A stretch of DNA of 64,000 bases, taken from Keguizhuia sedimenti (GTDB lineage Bacteria; Pseudomonadota; Gammaproteobacteria; Burkholderiales; Burkholderiaceae_D). The DNA lies in the NCBI GenBank assembly GCA_030715135.1, contig JAUYVH010000002.1, positions 372,001 to 436,000 of the forward strand. Reading direction: 5' to 3'. A model generated the notes under the pieces. The model worked only from the letters and a program-made list of their open reading frames with translations. It made no database searches and had not been told where the DNA came from. Position 1 is the first letter of the stretch. Every line of letters starts with the position of its first letter. Of the stretch, positions 26,468-34,658 are shown in pieces. Made by a program: the position numbers and the translations under genes.

Positions 26468-28330
26468 TTATTTTTTACGCGGCGGCGGTAAATCCGTGCA
26501 GACGCCTTCGAAGGCTTCCGCAGCCATGCCGATCGATTCACCCAGCGTCGGGTGCGGATGGATGGTCTTGCCGATATCGACGGCGTCAGCACCCATCTCG
26601 ATAGCCAGCGCCAGTTCGCCGATCATGTCGCCCGCATGCGTGCCGACGATGCCGGCTCCGACGATGCGGTGCGTGTCGGCATCGAACAGCAGCTTGGTAA
26701 AGCCTTCGTCCCGGCCGTTGGCCACCGCGCGGCCCGAAGCCGCCCACGGGAACAGGCCCTTTTCCAGCTTGATGCCACGGGCCTTGGCTTCATCCTCGGT
26801 CATGCCGACCCATGCCACTTCCGGATCGGTATAGGCAACTGACGGAATGACGCGTGCATCGAAATGCGACTTCTGGCCGGCTGCCGCTTCGGCTGCCACG
26901 TGGCCTTCATGCACCGCCTTGTGCGCGAGCATCGGCTGGCCGATGATGTCGCCGATGGCGAAGATGTGCGGCACGTTGGTGCGCATCTGTGAATCGACGT
27001 TGATGAAGCCGCGGTCGGTCACCGCAACGCCGGCCTTGTCGGCAGCGATCTTCTTGCCGTTCGGACTACGTCCGACAGCGACCAGTACCATGTCGTAGAG
27101 CTGCGGTTCCGGCGCCGTGCCGCCCGCCTCGGCTGCTTCGAAGCTGACCTTGATGCCTTCCTTCAATGCTTCCACGCCGACCGTCTTGGTTTTGAGCATG
27201 ATGCGGTCGAAGCGTTTCTCGTTGAATTTTTGCCAGACCCTGACCATGTCGCGGTCCGCGCCCTGCATCAGGCCATCCATCATCTCGACCACGTCGATGC
27301 GCGCGCCGAGCGTGGAATACACGGTTGCCATTTCCAGGCCGATGATGCCACCGCCGATGACCAGCATGCGTTTCGGCACCGAGCGCAATTCGAGCGCGCC
27401 GGTGGAATCGACGATGCGCGGGTCCGCTTTTTCAGCACCTTGGACGAAGGGCAAATCGACGACGGAAGAACCGGCTGCAATGATTGCCTGCTTGAACTGG
27501 ACGGTTTTCTTGCCGCCGTCGGCTGCAATAATTTCCAGGTGATTCGGGCCGACGAACTGGCCGACGCCTTGCATCACGTTGACCTTGCGCGCCTTGGCCA
27601 TGCCGGCCAACCCTGTCGTCATCTTGCCGACGACCTTTTCCTTGTAGCCACGCAGCTTGTCGATATCGATCTGCGGCTTGCCGAAGGTCACGCCGTGCGT
27701 TGACATGGATGCGGCTTCGTCGATCACTGCCGCAACGTGCAGCAGTGCCTTGGAGGGAATGCAGCCCACGTTCAGGCACACGCCGCCCAATACGGCATAG
27801 CGTTCGACGAGAACGGTATTCAATCCAAGGTCTGCAGAACGGAAAGCGGCCGAATAGCCGCCGGGGCCTGCGCCCAATACCAGCATGTCGCATTGCACAT
27901 CGGCTTGTCCGGTGAAGCTGGCTGCTTGCGGAGCAGGCGTAGAGGCAGCGGGCGTGGCCTGTGCGGCCGAAGGTGCCGGCGCAACCGGAGCAGGCGCCGG
28001 AGTCGTGGCCGGGGCCGGTGTAGGTGCCGCACCGGCAGGAGCCGATGCACCGTAGCTCGCCGGCGGTTGTGCAGAGCTTGCCACCGCTTCGGCGGACTGC
28101 TCCAGCATCAGCAGCAAGGAGCCCTCGGAAACTTTGTCGCCGAGCTTGACCTTGAGTTCCTTGATCACGCCGGCATGGCTGGATGGAATTTCCATGCTGG
28201 CCTTGTCCGACTCGACCGTCACCAGCGACTGGTCGATCTTGATCGTATCGCCCGGTTTGACCAGCAGCTCAATGACTTCCACTTCCTTGAAGTCGCCGAT
28301 ATCGGGGACCTTCACTTCAATCAAGCTCAT
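26468..28330 (-). CDS. lpdA: Dihydrolipoyl dehydrogenase with N-terminal lipoyl domain (E3)
   Basis: Reoxidises dihydrolipoamide of the pyruvate dehydrogenase complex with FAD and NAD+. The 620-residue protein has an N-terminal lipoyl domain (VESDKASMEIP with the lipoylated Lys), an Ala/Pro-rich linker (about 85-150), then the flavoenzyme with FAD motif VLGAGPGGYSAAF, the redox disulfide GGVCLNVGCIPSK, NAD motif IGGGIIGLEMATVY and a C-terminal HPHPTLGESIGMAAE with the catalytic His. The fused lipoyl domain is known for betaproteobacterial LpdA. I chose the ATG at 28330 (MSLIEVKVP). It is the last gene of the cluster. Confidence 0.97.
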   Translation of the reverse strand: MSLIEVKVPDIGDFKEVEVIELLVKPGDTIKIDQSLVTVESDKASMEIPSSHAGVIKELKVKLGDKVSEGSLLLMLEQSAEAVASSAQPPASYGASAPAGAAPTPAPATTPAPAPVAPAPSAAQATPAASTPAPQAASFTGQADVQCDMLVLGAGPGGYSAAFRSADLGLNTVLVERYAVLGGVCLNVGCIPSKALLHVAAVIDEAASMSTHGVTFGKPQIDIDKLRGYKEKVVGKMTTGLAGMAKARKVNVMQGVGQFVGPNHLEIIAADGGKKTVQFKQAIIAAGSSVVDLPFVQGAEKADPRIVDSTGALELRSVPKRMLVIGGGIIGLEMATVYSTLGARIDVVEMMDGLMQGADRDMVRVWQKFNEKRFDRIMLKTKTVGVEALKEGIKVSFEAAEAGGTAPEPQLYDMVLVAVGRSPNGKKIAADKAGVAVTDRGFINVDSQMRTNVPHIFAIGDIIGQPMLAHKAVHEGHVAAEAAAGQKSHFDARVIPSVAYTDPEVAWVGMTEDEAKARGIKLEKGLFPWAASGRAVANGRDEGFTKLLFDADTHRIVGAGIVGTHAGDMIGELALAIEMGADAVDIGKTIHPHPTLGESIGMAAEAFEGVCTDLPPPRKK

Positions 28331-28436
28331 TCGTTTGCTCCGTATTCGCCCCCGCTTGGAAGGCATGCGTTCAATTCAATTTTTCGCTGTAAAACAAATC
28401 AGCACTTGCAGCGTTCGCCATCCATCAGCAAGCCGC

Positions 28437-29003
28437 TCATGCCATTGAGAAACTGTAGATCTGAAAAGGTCCGGACGTACTCTTGTCGAACTCCGCACCG
28501 GCCTGTACACCGATTTCTGCCACTTTCCGCGCGCTTTCAGCCCGGTCGTAGACTGCGTACATTGCGCCCAGCGCGAAATTGCGTCCGCTGCCTATGCCCC
28601 AGAAACGATCGAAGCTGAATACCTCGCGATAGGAATACACGCCGAAGATGCCGTGCGGATTGGCGATCAGGGACACGATCTGCGACGATTCGTATGGGTC
28701 GTCTTCCTCTTCCTTGGTGTTGAGGAAATAATTTTCCTTCAGAATCTGGTGCACTTTCGAATAAGTCTCGAACACTTCATCGCGACTGCCCAGCTTGCAT
28801 GAATCGCCCATCTCGGTCAGCAATTTGCGCATGACCGGAAAATGGGCGGCTGTGCCTGCCAGCGTGATATACGAATCGCCAACCTTGAAGATCTTGTGAT
28901 TCGCTTCATAGCTGTTGGACAGCCGGGTATCGCCAAACGTGACCAGCGTATCTGCGGCAATGGCGACCTGATTATCTTTCTTAACGACGACGCAAGTGGT
29001 CAT
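28437..29003 (-). CDS. Proteasome-fold Ntn hydrolase, HslV/BPH-like protease subunit
   Basis: A 188-residue protein with the fold signature of proteasome beta subunits. After removal of Met1 the N-terminus is Thr-Thr-Cys-Val, with Thr1 as nucleophile, Asp17 in VAIAADTL and a Lys at 36 near the HslV Lys33 position; GIGSGRNFALGAM is the usual glycine-rich turn. It differs from HslV (no HslU gene nearby, longer acidic EEEDDPYESSQ insert) and is shorter than Anbu. It best fits BPH, the betaproteobacterial proteasome homologue. GGAG sits seven bases before the ATG. Substrates are unknown. It lies between aceF and lpdA. Confidence 0.8.
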   Translation of the reverse strand: MTTCVVVKKDNQVAIAADTLVTFGDTRLSNSYEANHKIFKVGDSYITLAGTAAHFPVMRKLLTEMGDSCKLGSRDEVFETYSKVHQILKENYFLNTKEEEDDPYESSQIVSLIANPHGIFGVYSYREVFSFDRFWGIGSGRNFALGAMYAVYDRAESARKVAEIGVQAGAEFDKSTSGPFQIYSFSMA

Positions 29004-29111
29004 TCATGATCTCCGGAAACAAAAGAGCGGGCCAGCATGCCTGCCCTGAAAAGGAGAATGATTTTCTCACTTTCCAGGATATTGCTTTAGCTGCCTATGA
29101 ATTTGCGAAGA

Positions 29112-30512
29112 TCACAGCAAAGTTTTGCGCATGTCGGCAAGCACTTCGCTCAGATACACAATGAATCGCGCGCCCTGTGCGCCATCGATCACGCGATGGT
29201 CATACGAAAGCGAAAGCGGCATCATCAGGCGCGGCACGAATTGCTTTCCGTCCCACACCGGCTTATGTTCCAGTCGCGACAAGCCGATAATGGCGACTTC
29301 CGGCGCATTGATCAGCGGAGTGAAGTAGGTGCCGCCGATGCCGCCCAACGAGGAAATGGTAAAGGTTGCGCCCTGCATGTCGGCAGGCTTGAGCTTTCCA
29401 TCGCGGGCTTGCGCCGACAGGTCCGCCATGTCCTGCGCGATCTGCAACACGCCCTTTTTGTCGGCGTCGCGCACGACCGGCACGACCAGGCCTTGCGGCG
29501 TGTCGGCGGCAAAGCCGATGTTGTAGTATTGCTTGAGGATCAGGTTCTCGCCCTTTTCATCGAGCGAGGAATTGAATTCCGGATGTTTCTTCAAGGCTGC
29601 GACGCAGGCCTTGATGACGAAGGCCAGCATGGTCAGCTTGACGCCCTGCTTTTGCAGGCTGACGTTGGCCTCCTTGCGGAATTCTTCCAGTTCGGTGACG
29701 TCGGCCTGGTCATATTGGGTCACATGCGGAATCATGACCCAGTTGCGGTGCAGGTTCGGTCCGCTGATTTTCTTGATGCGCGACAGCGGCGCGATTTCGG
29801 TCGGTCCGTACTTGGAGAAATCCAGCGATGGCCACGGCAGCAAATCGAGTCCGGTTCCGGTGCCTTTTGCTGCAGGTACCGGAGCAAGCGCCGGTGCAGG
29901 TGCTGCAGCCGCGCCCGACATGACGGACTTGATGTAGTTCTGCACGTCTTCATGCAGGATGCGCCCTTTCGGCCCAGTGCCTTGCACTCTGACCAAGTCT
30001 ACGCCGAGCTCACGCGAGAACTTGCGGATCGAGGGCGAGGCATGCGGAACCTGGCCCTGGTTTGTATTGACTTCATTACCAGCCACAGCTGGCCTGGATT
30101 CAACCAGACTGAGTGGAGGTTGTGCAACCGGAGCAGGAGCAGCCGCGGCTGGAGCCGTGACAGGTTCGGGAGCAGGCTTTGGCGGCTCTGCAACCGGTGC
30201 AGGCGCCGCAGCTTGCGCAGCCGGCGCACTTGCTGACGCTGCCGAAGGAGCAGGTGCTGGAGCTGCTGCTCCTTCAACGGGTTCGAGCATCAGCAGCAGC
30301 GAACCTTCGGATACCTTGTCGCCCAGCTTGATCTTTAGTTCTTTCACGACGCCTGCATGGGTGGATGGAATTTCCATGCTGGCCTTGTCGGACTCAACCG
30401 TCACAAGAGACTGGTCCAGCTTGACCGTATCGCCCGGCTTGACCAGCAGCTCAATGACTTCCACTTCCTTGAAATCGCCGATGTCCGGCACTTTGACTTC
30501 CACCACACTCAT
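29112..30512 (-). CDS. aceF: Dihydrolipoyllysine acetyltransferase (PDH E2)
   Basis: Core of the pyruvate dehydrogenase complex, transferring acetyl from lipoate to CoA. The 466 residues have one N-terminal lipoyl domain (VESDKASMEIP), an Ala/Pro/Val linker, a peripheral subunit-binding domain (ASPSIRKFSRELGVDLVRVQGTG) and the catalytic domain ending in YDHRVIDGAQGARF, with the active-site His and Asp. Many E2s of gammaproteobacteria carry three lipoyl domains; here there is one, with another on LpdA. I chose the ATG at 30512 with GGAG eight bases upstream. Confidence 0.97.
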   Translation of the reverse strand: MSVVEVKVPDIGDFKEVEVIELLVKPGDTVKLDQSLVTVESDKASMEIPSTHAGVVKELKIKLGDKVSEGSLLLMLEPVEGAAAPAPAPSAASASAPAAQAAAPAPVAEPPKPAPEPVTAPAAAAPAPVAQPPLSLVESRPAVAGNEVNTNQGQVPHASPSIRKFSRELGVDLVRVQGTGPKGRILHEDVQNYIKSVMSGAAAAPAPALAPVPAAKGTGTGLDLLPWPSLDFSKYGPTEIAPLSRIKKISGPNLHRNWVMIPHVTQYDQADVTELEEFRKEANVSLQKQGVKLTMLAFVIKACVAALKKHPEFNSSLDEKGENLILKQYYNIGFAADTPQGLVVPVVRDADKKGVLQIAQDMADLSAQARDGKLKPADMQGATFTISSLGGIGGTYFTPLINAPEVAIIGLSRLEHKPVWDGKQFVPRLMMPLSLSYDHRVIDGAQGARFIVYLSEVLADMRKTLL

Positions 30513-30554
30513 CGCATTCGCTCCGTTTTTTATGCTCTCCATTTCGGAGAGCGC

Positions 30555-30603
30555 CGGAACAGATGGGGCTGTCTGCACAAAAAATCAGCGTTCACCTGTT
30601 CCG
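30555..30603. repeat. Hairpin in the aceE-aceF spacer
   Basis: CGGAACAG (30555-30562) and CTGTTCCG (30596-30603) form an 8-bp stem around a 33-base loop containing an A-run. It sits between aceE and aceF, so it may tune their relative expression. No T-run follows. Confidence 0.35.
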
Positions 30604-30654
30604 CCCTCCTCCGGATAACGAAGGAAGGGCATTGTTAGTCTTGTTCCCAGCGTG

Positions 30655-33351
30655 TTATTGCGTAACCGGATTGGGCTTGTCGGAATTGATGCCGTACTTG
30701 GCAATTGCCTGCGCCACAACCGATGCGGAAATCGTGCCTTCGTCGGCCAGCGATTTCAAGGCGGCAATCGTCACGTAATGACGGTTGACCTCGAAGAACT
30801 CGCGCAGCTTTTCGCGGCTGTCGGAACGGCCGAAGCCGTCCGTTCCCAATACCTTGTAGCTGCGGTCCTTCGGCATGAAGGCGCGAATCTGCTCGGCAAA
30901 GGTGCGCATGTAATCGCTCGATGCGATGATCGGGCCGCTGGTCTTTTCCAGGCTTTGCGTGACGTGCGCAACGCGCGGCTTCTCGGCCGGATGCAGCATG
31001 TTCCAGCGCTCTACGTCCTGGCCGTCGCGCGCCAGCAGAGTAAAGGATGGTGCTGACCAGACGTCGGCTGCAATACCCCAGTCGTTCGACAGCAGCTCGG
31101 CCGCGGCAATCACTTCGCGCAGGATCGTGCCGGAACCCATCAGCTGCACACGCTGCTTGGCTTTCTTCGGTCCTTCCTGCAGCAGGTACAAGCCCTTGAG
31201 AATATTCTGCTCCTGGCCTTCCTTCAGGCCGGGGTGGCTGTAATTCTCGTTCATGATGGTGATGTAGTAGAACACATCTTCCTGCTGTTCGACCATGCGC
31301 TTCAAGCCGTCGTGCACGATCACGGCCACTTCATGTGCGAAGGTCGGATCGTAGGGCATGCAGTTCGGGATGGTGGACGCGATCAGGTGGCTGTGGCCGT
31401 CTTCATGCTGCAAGCCTTCGCCGTTCAGGGTCGTGCGTCCGGAGGTGCCGCCCATCATGAATCCGCGCGCGCGCATGTCGCCCGCTGCCCAGGCGAGGTC
31501 GCCGGTACGCTGCAGACCGAACATCGAATAGAAGGTATAGAACGGAATCATGATGCGGTTGTTGCTCGAATAGGAAGTTGCCGCAGCAATCCATGAGCAC
31601 ATCGCACCCGCCTCGTTGATGCCTTCCTGCAGGATCTGACCGGCCTTGTCTTCGCGGTAGTACATCACCTGGTCCTTGTCGACCGGCTCGTACAACTGTC
31701 CATGCGGGTTGTAGATGCCGATCTGGCGGAACAATCCTTCCATGCCGAAAGTACGTGCTTCGTCGACCAGGATAGGCACGATGCGCTGACCCAGGTTGGC
31801 ATCGCGCAACAAGATCGTCATCATGCGCACGAAGGCCTGGGTCGTCGAGATTTCGCGTCCTTCGGCAGTCGCCTCGAGGACCGCCTTGAAGGTTTCCAGG
31901 CTCGGCACAGGCAGTTTTTCATCCGCTTTCATGCGGCGGTGCGGCAGGTAACCACCCAATTCCTTGCGGCGTTCATGCAGATACTTGATTTCGGGCGCAT
32001 CGTCGGCCGGCTTGTAGAACGGCACGTCAGCCAGTTTGTCGTCCGGAATCGGGATACTGAAACGGTCGCGCATTTCGCGGATTGCCGTATCGTCCAGCTT
32101 CTTGGTCTGGTGAGCGGTATTGCGCGCCTCGCCGGACTTGCCCATGCCGTAACCTTTGACAGTCTTCACGAGCAGCACGGTCGGCTGACCCTTGCTTTCC
32201 TGCGCTTGCTTGAACGCAGCATAAATCTTGTGCGGATCGTGGCCGCCGCGTGTCAGGCGCCAGATATCGTCGTCCGACATCTTGGAAACCATTTCCAGAA
32301 GCTTCGGATGCTTGCCGAAGAAATGACGGCGCACGTAAGCACCGTCTTTCGCGCGGTAATTCTGGTATTCGCCGTCGACGGTTTCCATCATTACCTTTTG
32401 CAGGATGCCTTCCTTGTCGCGCGCGAGCAGATCGTCCCAGTTGCTGCCCCAGATGACCTTGATGACGTTCCAGCCTGCACCGCGGAATTCGCCTTCTAGT
32501 TCCTGGATGATCTTGCCGTTGCCGCGCACCGGACCGTCCAGGCGCTGCAGGTTGCAGTTGACCACCATGACGAGGTTGTCGAGATTCTCGCGCACGGCAA
32601 CGCCGATCGCACCCATCGACTCCGGTTCGTCCATCTCGCCGTCGCCGCAGAATACCCAGACCTTGCGGTTGTCGGTCTTGGCGATGCTGCGCGCATGCAG
32701 GTACTTCAGGAAGCGCGCCTGGTAGATCGCCATGATCGGGCCCAGGCCCATGGAAACGGTCGGGAATTGCCAGAAGTCCGGCATCAGCTTGGGATGCGGG
32801 TAGGAAGACAAGCCCTTGCCGTCGACTTCGCGGCGGAAGTTGAGCATTTGTTCTTCGGTGATGCGGCCTTCCAGGAAAGCGCGCGCATACACACCGGGCG
32901 AAGAGTGACCCTGGATATACAGCAGGTCGCCGCCGTGGTCTTCGGTCGGCGCATGCCAGAAATGGTTGAAGCCGGTACCCAGCATGTTCGCCAGCGAGGC
33001 AAAGCTGGAAATATGGCCGCCGAGGTCGCCGTCGGCGCGGTTGGCCTTGACGACCATCGCCATCGCGTTCCAGCGCATCCATGAACGCAGACGCTCTTCG
33101 TATTCGAGGTTGCCCGGGCTGGGTTCGCCCAGATGTGCGGGAATCGTATTGACGTAAGCAGTGGTATTGGAAAATGGAATGAGCGAACCGCGGCGGCGCG
33201 CGAGATCGATCATGCGTTCGATCAGGTAATGCGCGCGTTCCGGACCTTCGGTATCGATCACTGCGGCAAGCGCATCGAGCCACTCTCTGGTTTCTACGAC
33301 GTCGGGGTCATTGGCGGCTTGCGCCAGGACATGGTCTAGCTGGGCTGACAT
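30655..33351 (-). CDS. aceE: Pyruvate dehydrogenase E1 component, homodimeric type
   Basis: Thiamine-diphosphate enzyme that decarboxylates pyruvate and acetylates lipoyl groups of AceF. The 898 residues match the homodimeric E1 of E. coli. Visible are the TPP-binding motif GDGEMDEPESMGAI...NCN, the N-terminal ETREWLDAL and YLIERMIDLARRRG, the ANMLGTGFNHFWH region and the C-terminal VLGTDGFGRSDSREKLREFFEV of the transketolase C domain. GGAG lies about eight bases before the ATG. It is the first gene of the cluster aceE-aceF-protease-lpdA. Confidence 0.98.
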   Translation of the reverse strand: MSAQLDHVLAQAANDPDVVETREWLDALAAVIDTEGPERAHYLIERMIDLARRRGSLIPFSNTTAYVNTIPAHLGEPSPGNLEYEERLRSWMRWNAMAMVVKANRADGDLGGHISSFASLANMLGTGFNHFWHAPTEDHGGDLLYIQGHSSPGVYARAFLEGRITEEQMLNFRREVDGKGLSSYPHPKLMPDFWQFPTVSMGLGPIMAIYQARFLKYLHARSIAKTDNRKVWVFCGDGEMDEPESMGAIGVAVRENLDNLVMVVNCNLQRLDGPVRGNGKIIQELEGEFRGAGWNVIKVIWGSNWDDLLARDKEGILQKVMMETVDGEYQNYRAKDGAYVRRHFFGKHPKLLEMVSKMSDDDIWRLTRGGHDPHKIYAAFKQAQESKGQPTVLLVKTVKGYGMGKSGEARNTAHQTKKLDDTAIREMRDRFSIPIPDDKLADVPFYKPADDAPEIKYLHERRKELGGYLPHRRMKADEKLPVPSLETFKAVLEATAEGREISTTQAFVRMMTILLRDANLGQRIVPILVDEARTFGMEGLFRQIGIYNPHGQLYEPVDKDQVMYYREDKAGQILQEGINEAGAMCSWIAAATSYSSNNRIMIPFYTFYSMFGLQRTGDLAWAAGDMRARGFMMGGTSGRTTLNGEGLQHEDGHSHLIASTIPNCMPYDPTFAHEVAVIVHDGLKRMVEQQEDVFYYITIMNENYSHPGLKEGQEQNILKGLYLLQEGPKKAKQRVQLMGSGTILREVIAAAELLSNDWGIAADVWSAPSFTLLARDGQDVERWNMLHPAEKPRVAHVTQSLEKTSGPIIASSDYMRTFAEQIRAFMPKDRSYKVLGTDGFGRSDSREKLREFFEVNRHYVTIAALKSLADEGTISASVVAQAIAKYGINSDKPNPVTQ

Positions 33352-33656
33352 GGGGGCTGCTCCTGTATATTGCCTACCCCGATTAGTATCGCAGTTGGCT
33401 ATTTTGTTCGAAATAGATTTGGCAATGCTTTTTTAGAATTGCACTATATTAACAGCACTTATAGCATTTTCAAATAGCGAGATTGCGTTTCACATTATGA
33501 AAAATTAGGAAACAAAAGTCACTCAATGCAGCGCTCTTTGGTTACGCCAAACGCCGTTTAAGACCCGTTAAATTCATTTTAGTGCGACATCCGACGACTC
33601 CAAGCGCGCACTTTATAATGGCGGTTTCGATCCCTTACTTTCCTACCTTATTTAAT
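33352..33656. other. Divergent aceE/folD intergenic region
   Basis: About 305 AT-rich bases with the promoters of both genes. On the plus strand TATAAT at 33614-33619 is a consensus -10 about 38 bases before folD, with a poor -35 (CCGACG). No clear aceE promoter or known regulator site stands out. Confidence 0.5.
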
Positions 33657-34502
33657 ATGTCAGCAAAATTAATCGACGGTAATCTGCTTTCCCAACAATT
33701 GCGCACCGATGTCGCCAAACGCGCCGCCGCACTGACCGCACAAGGCAAGCAGCCGGGGCTGGCAGTGGTTTTGGTAGGAAACAATCCTGCCTCGCAAGTA
33801 TATGTGCGCAATAAGATCAAGGCGTGCGAGGACAACGGCATCCATTCGGTATTTGAACAATATCCCGCCGATCTTTCGGAAGAAGCGCTGCTGGAACGTA
33901 TCGATGCATTGAACAAGGATCCGAAAATTCACGGCATCCTGGTTCAACTTCCCCTGCCCGCGCATATCGACGCGCACAAGGTGATCGAAGCGATCGCACT
34001 GGAAAAGGACGTCGACGGCTTTCATATCAGCAATGTCGGCCTGCTGATGACCGGCCAGCCGCTGTTCCGTCCCTGCACGCCATACGGCGTAATGAAAATG
34101 CTGGAATCGATCGACTATCCGGTGCGCGGCGCGCATGCCGTCATCGTCGGCGCTTCCAATATTGTTGGGAAACCGCAAGCCATGCTGCTCTTGCAAGCTG
34201 GCGCAACCGTCACCATCTGTAATTCCAAGACGCGCGACCTGGGCCATCACACGCGCCAGGCCGACATCCTGGTCGTGGCAACCGGCAAGCGGAACATAGT
34301 CACCGCCGACATGATCAAACCCGGTGCCGTCGTTATCGACGTCGGCATGAACCGCGACGACCAGGGCAAATTGTGCGGCGACGTGGACTTTCCCAACGCG
34401 AAGGAAGTCGCCGGCTACATCACCCCGGTTCCGGGCGGCGTAGGACCGATGACGATCACGATGCTGCTGGTGAATACCCTGGAAGCGGCCGAACGACTCT
34501 AA
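33657..34502 (+). CDS. folD: Methylenetetrahydrofolate dehydrogenase/cyclohydrolase FolD
   Basis: Bifunctional cytoplasmic enzyme of one-carbon metabolism interconverting 5,10-methylene-, methenyl- and 10-formyl-THF. The 281 residues carry [14 protein letters not shown] with the catalytic Lys, [23 protein letters not shown] and the NADP loop [13 protein letters not shown], ending in [16 protein letters not shown] chose the ATG at 33657 (MSAKLIDG), where family similarity begins; the longer frame runs through the promoter. It stands divergent to aceE. Confidence 0.97.
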   Translation: MSAKLIDGNLLSQQLRTDVAKRAAALTAQGKQPGLAVVLVGNNPASQVYVRNKIKACEDNGIHSVFEQYPADLSEEALLERIDALNKDPKIHGILVQLPLPAHIDAHKVIEAIALEKDVDGFHISNVGLLMTGQPLFRPCTPYGVMKMLESIDYPVRGAHAVIVGASNIVGKPQAMLLLQAGATVTICNSKTRDLGHHTRQADILVVATGKRNIVTADMIKPGAVVIDVGMNRDDQGKLCGDVDFPNAKEVAGYITPVPGGVGPMTITMLLVNTLEAAERL

Positions 34503-34507
34503 CAGCT

Positions 34508-34628
34508 TGTTGAGAAACTACTGCGCGAGCCGCGATGTGCAGTGAAATGGTCTGCGGTGCTCTGCGTACTCTCGTACGCGTGCGCTCCTCGGCCACAAAT
34601 CGACCCACTCGCAACGTTTTTTCAACAA
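34508..34628. repeat. Palindromic intergenic repeat of about 120 bases between folD and prlC
   Basis: The ends are imperfect inverted repeats (TTGTTGAGAAACTACTGCG against the complement of CGCAACGTTTTTTCAACAA, 14 of 19 matching). The centre has the hairpin GCGTAC-TCTC-GTACGC (34565-34580). The unit fills almost the whole gap between the two genes and is non-coding. Units of this kind are often dispersed repeats; only one copy is in the window. Confidence 0.55.
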
Positions 34629-34658
34629 CCTTACAAACCACACAGGAATTTAAACTTG

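Noticed and set aside
29097-30236. 379-codon plus-strand open frame
   Set aside because: Antisense shadow of aceF; no recognisable protein pattern.
32027-33283. 418-codon minus-strand frame overlapping aceE
   Set aside because: Different frame within aceE with an Arg/Pro-rich product; a shadow frame.
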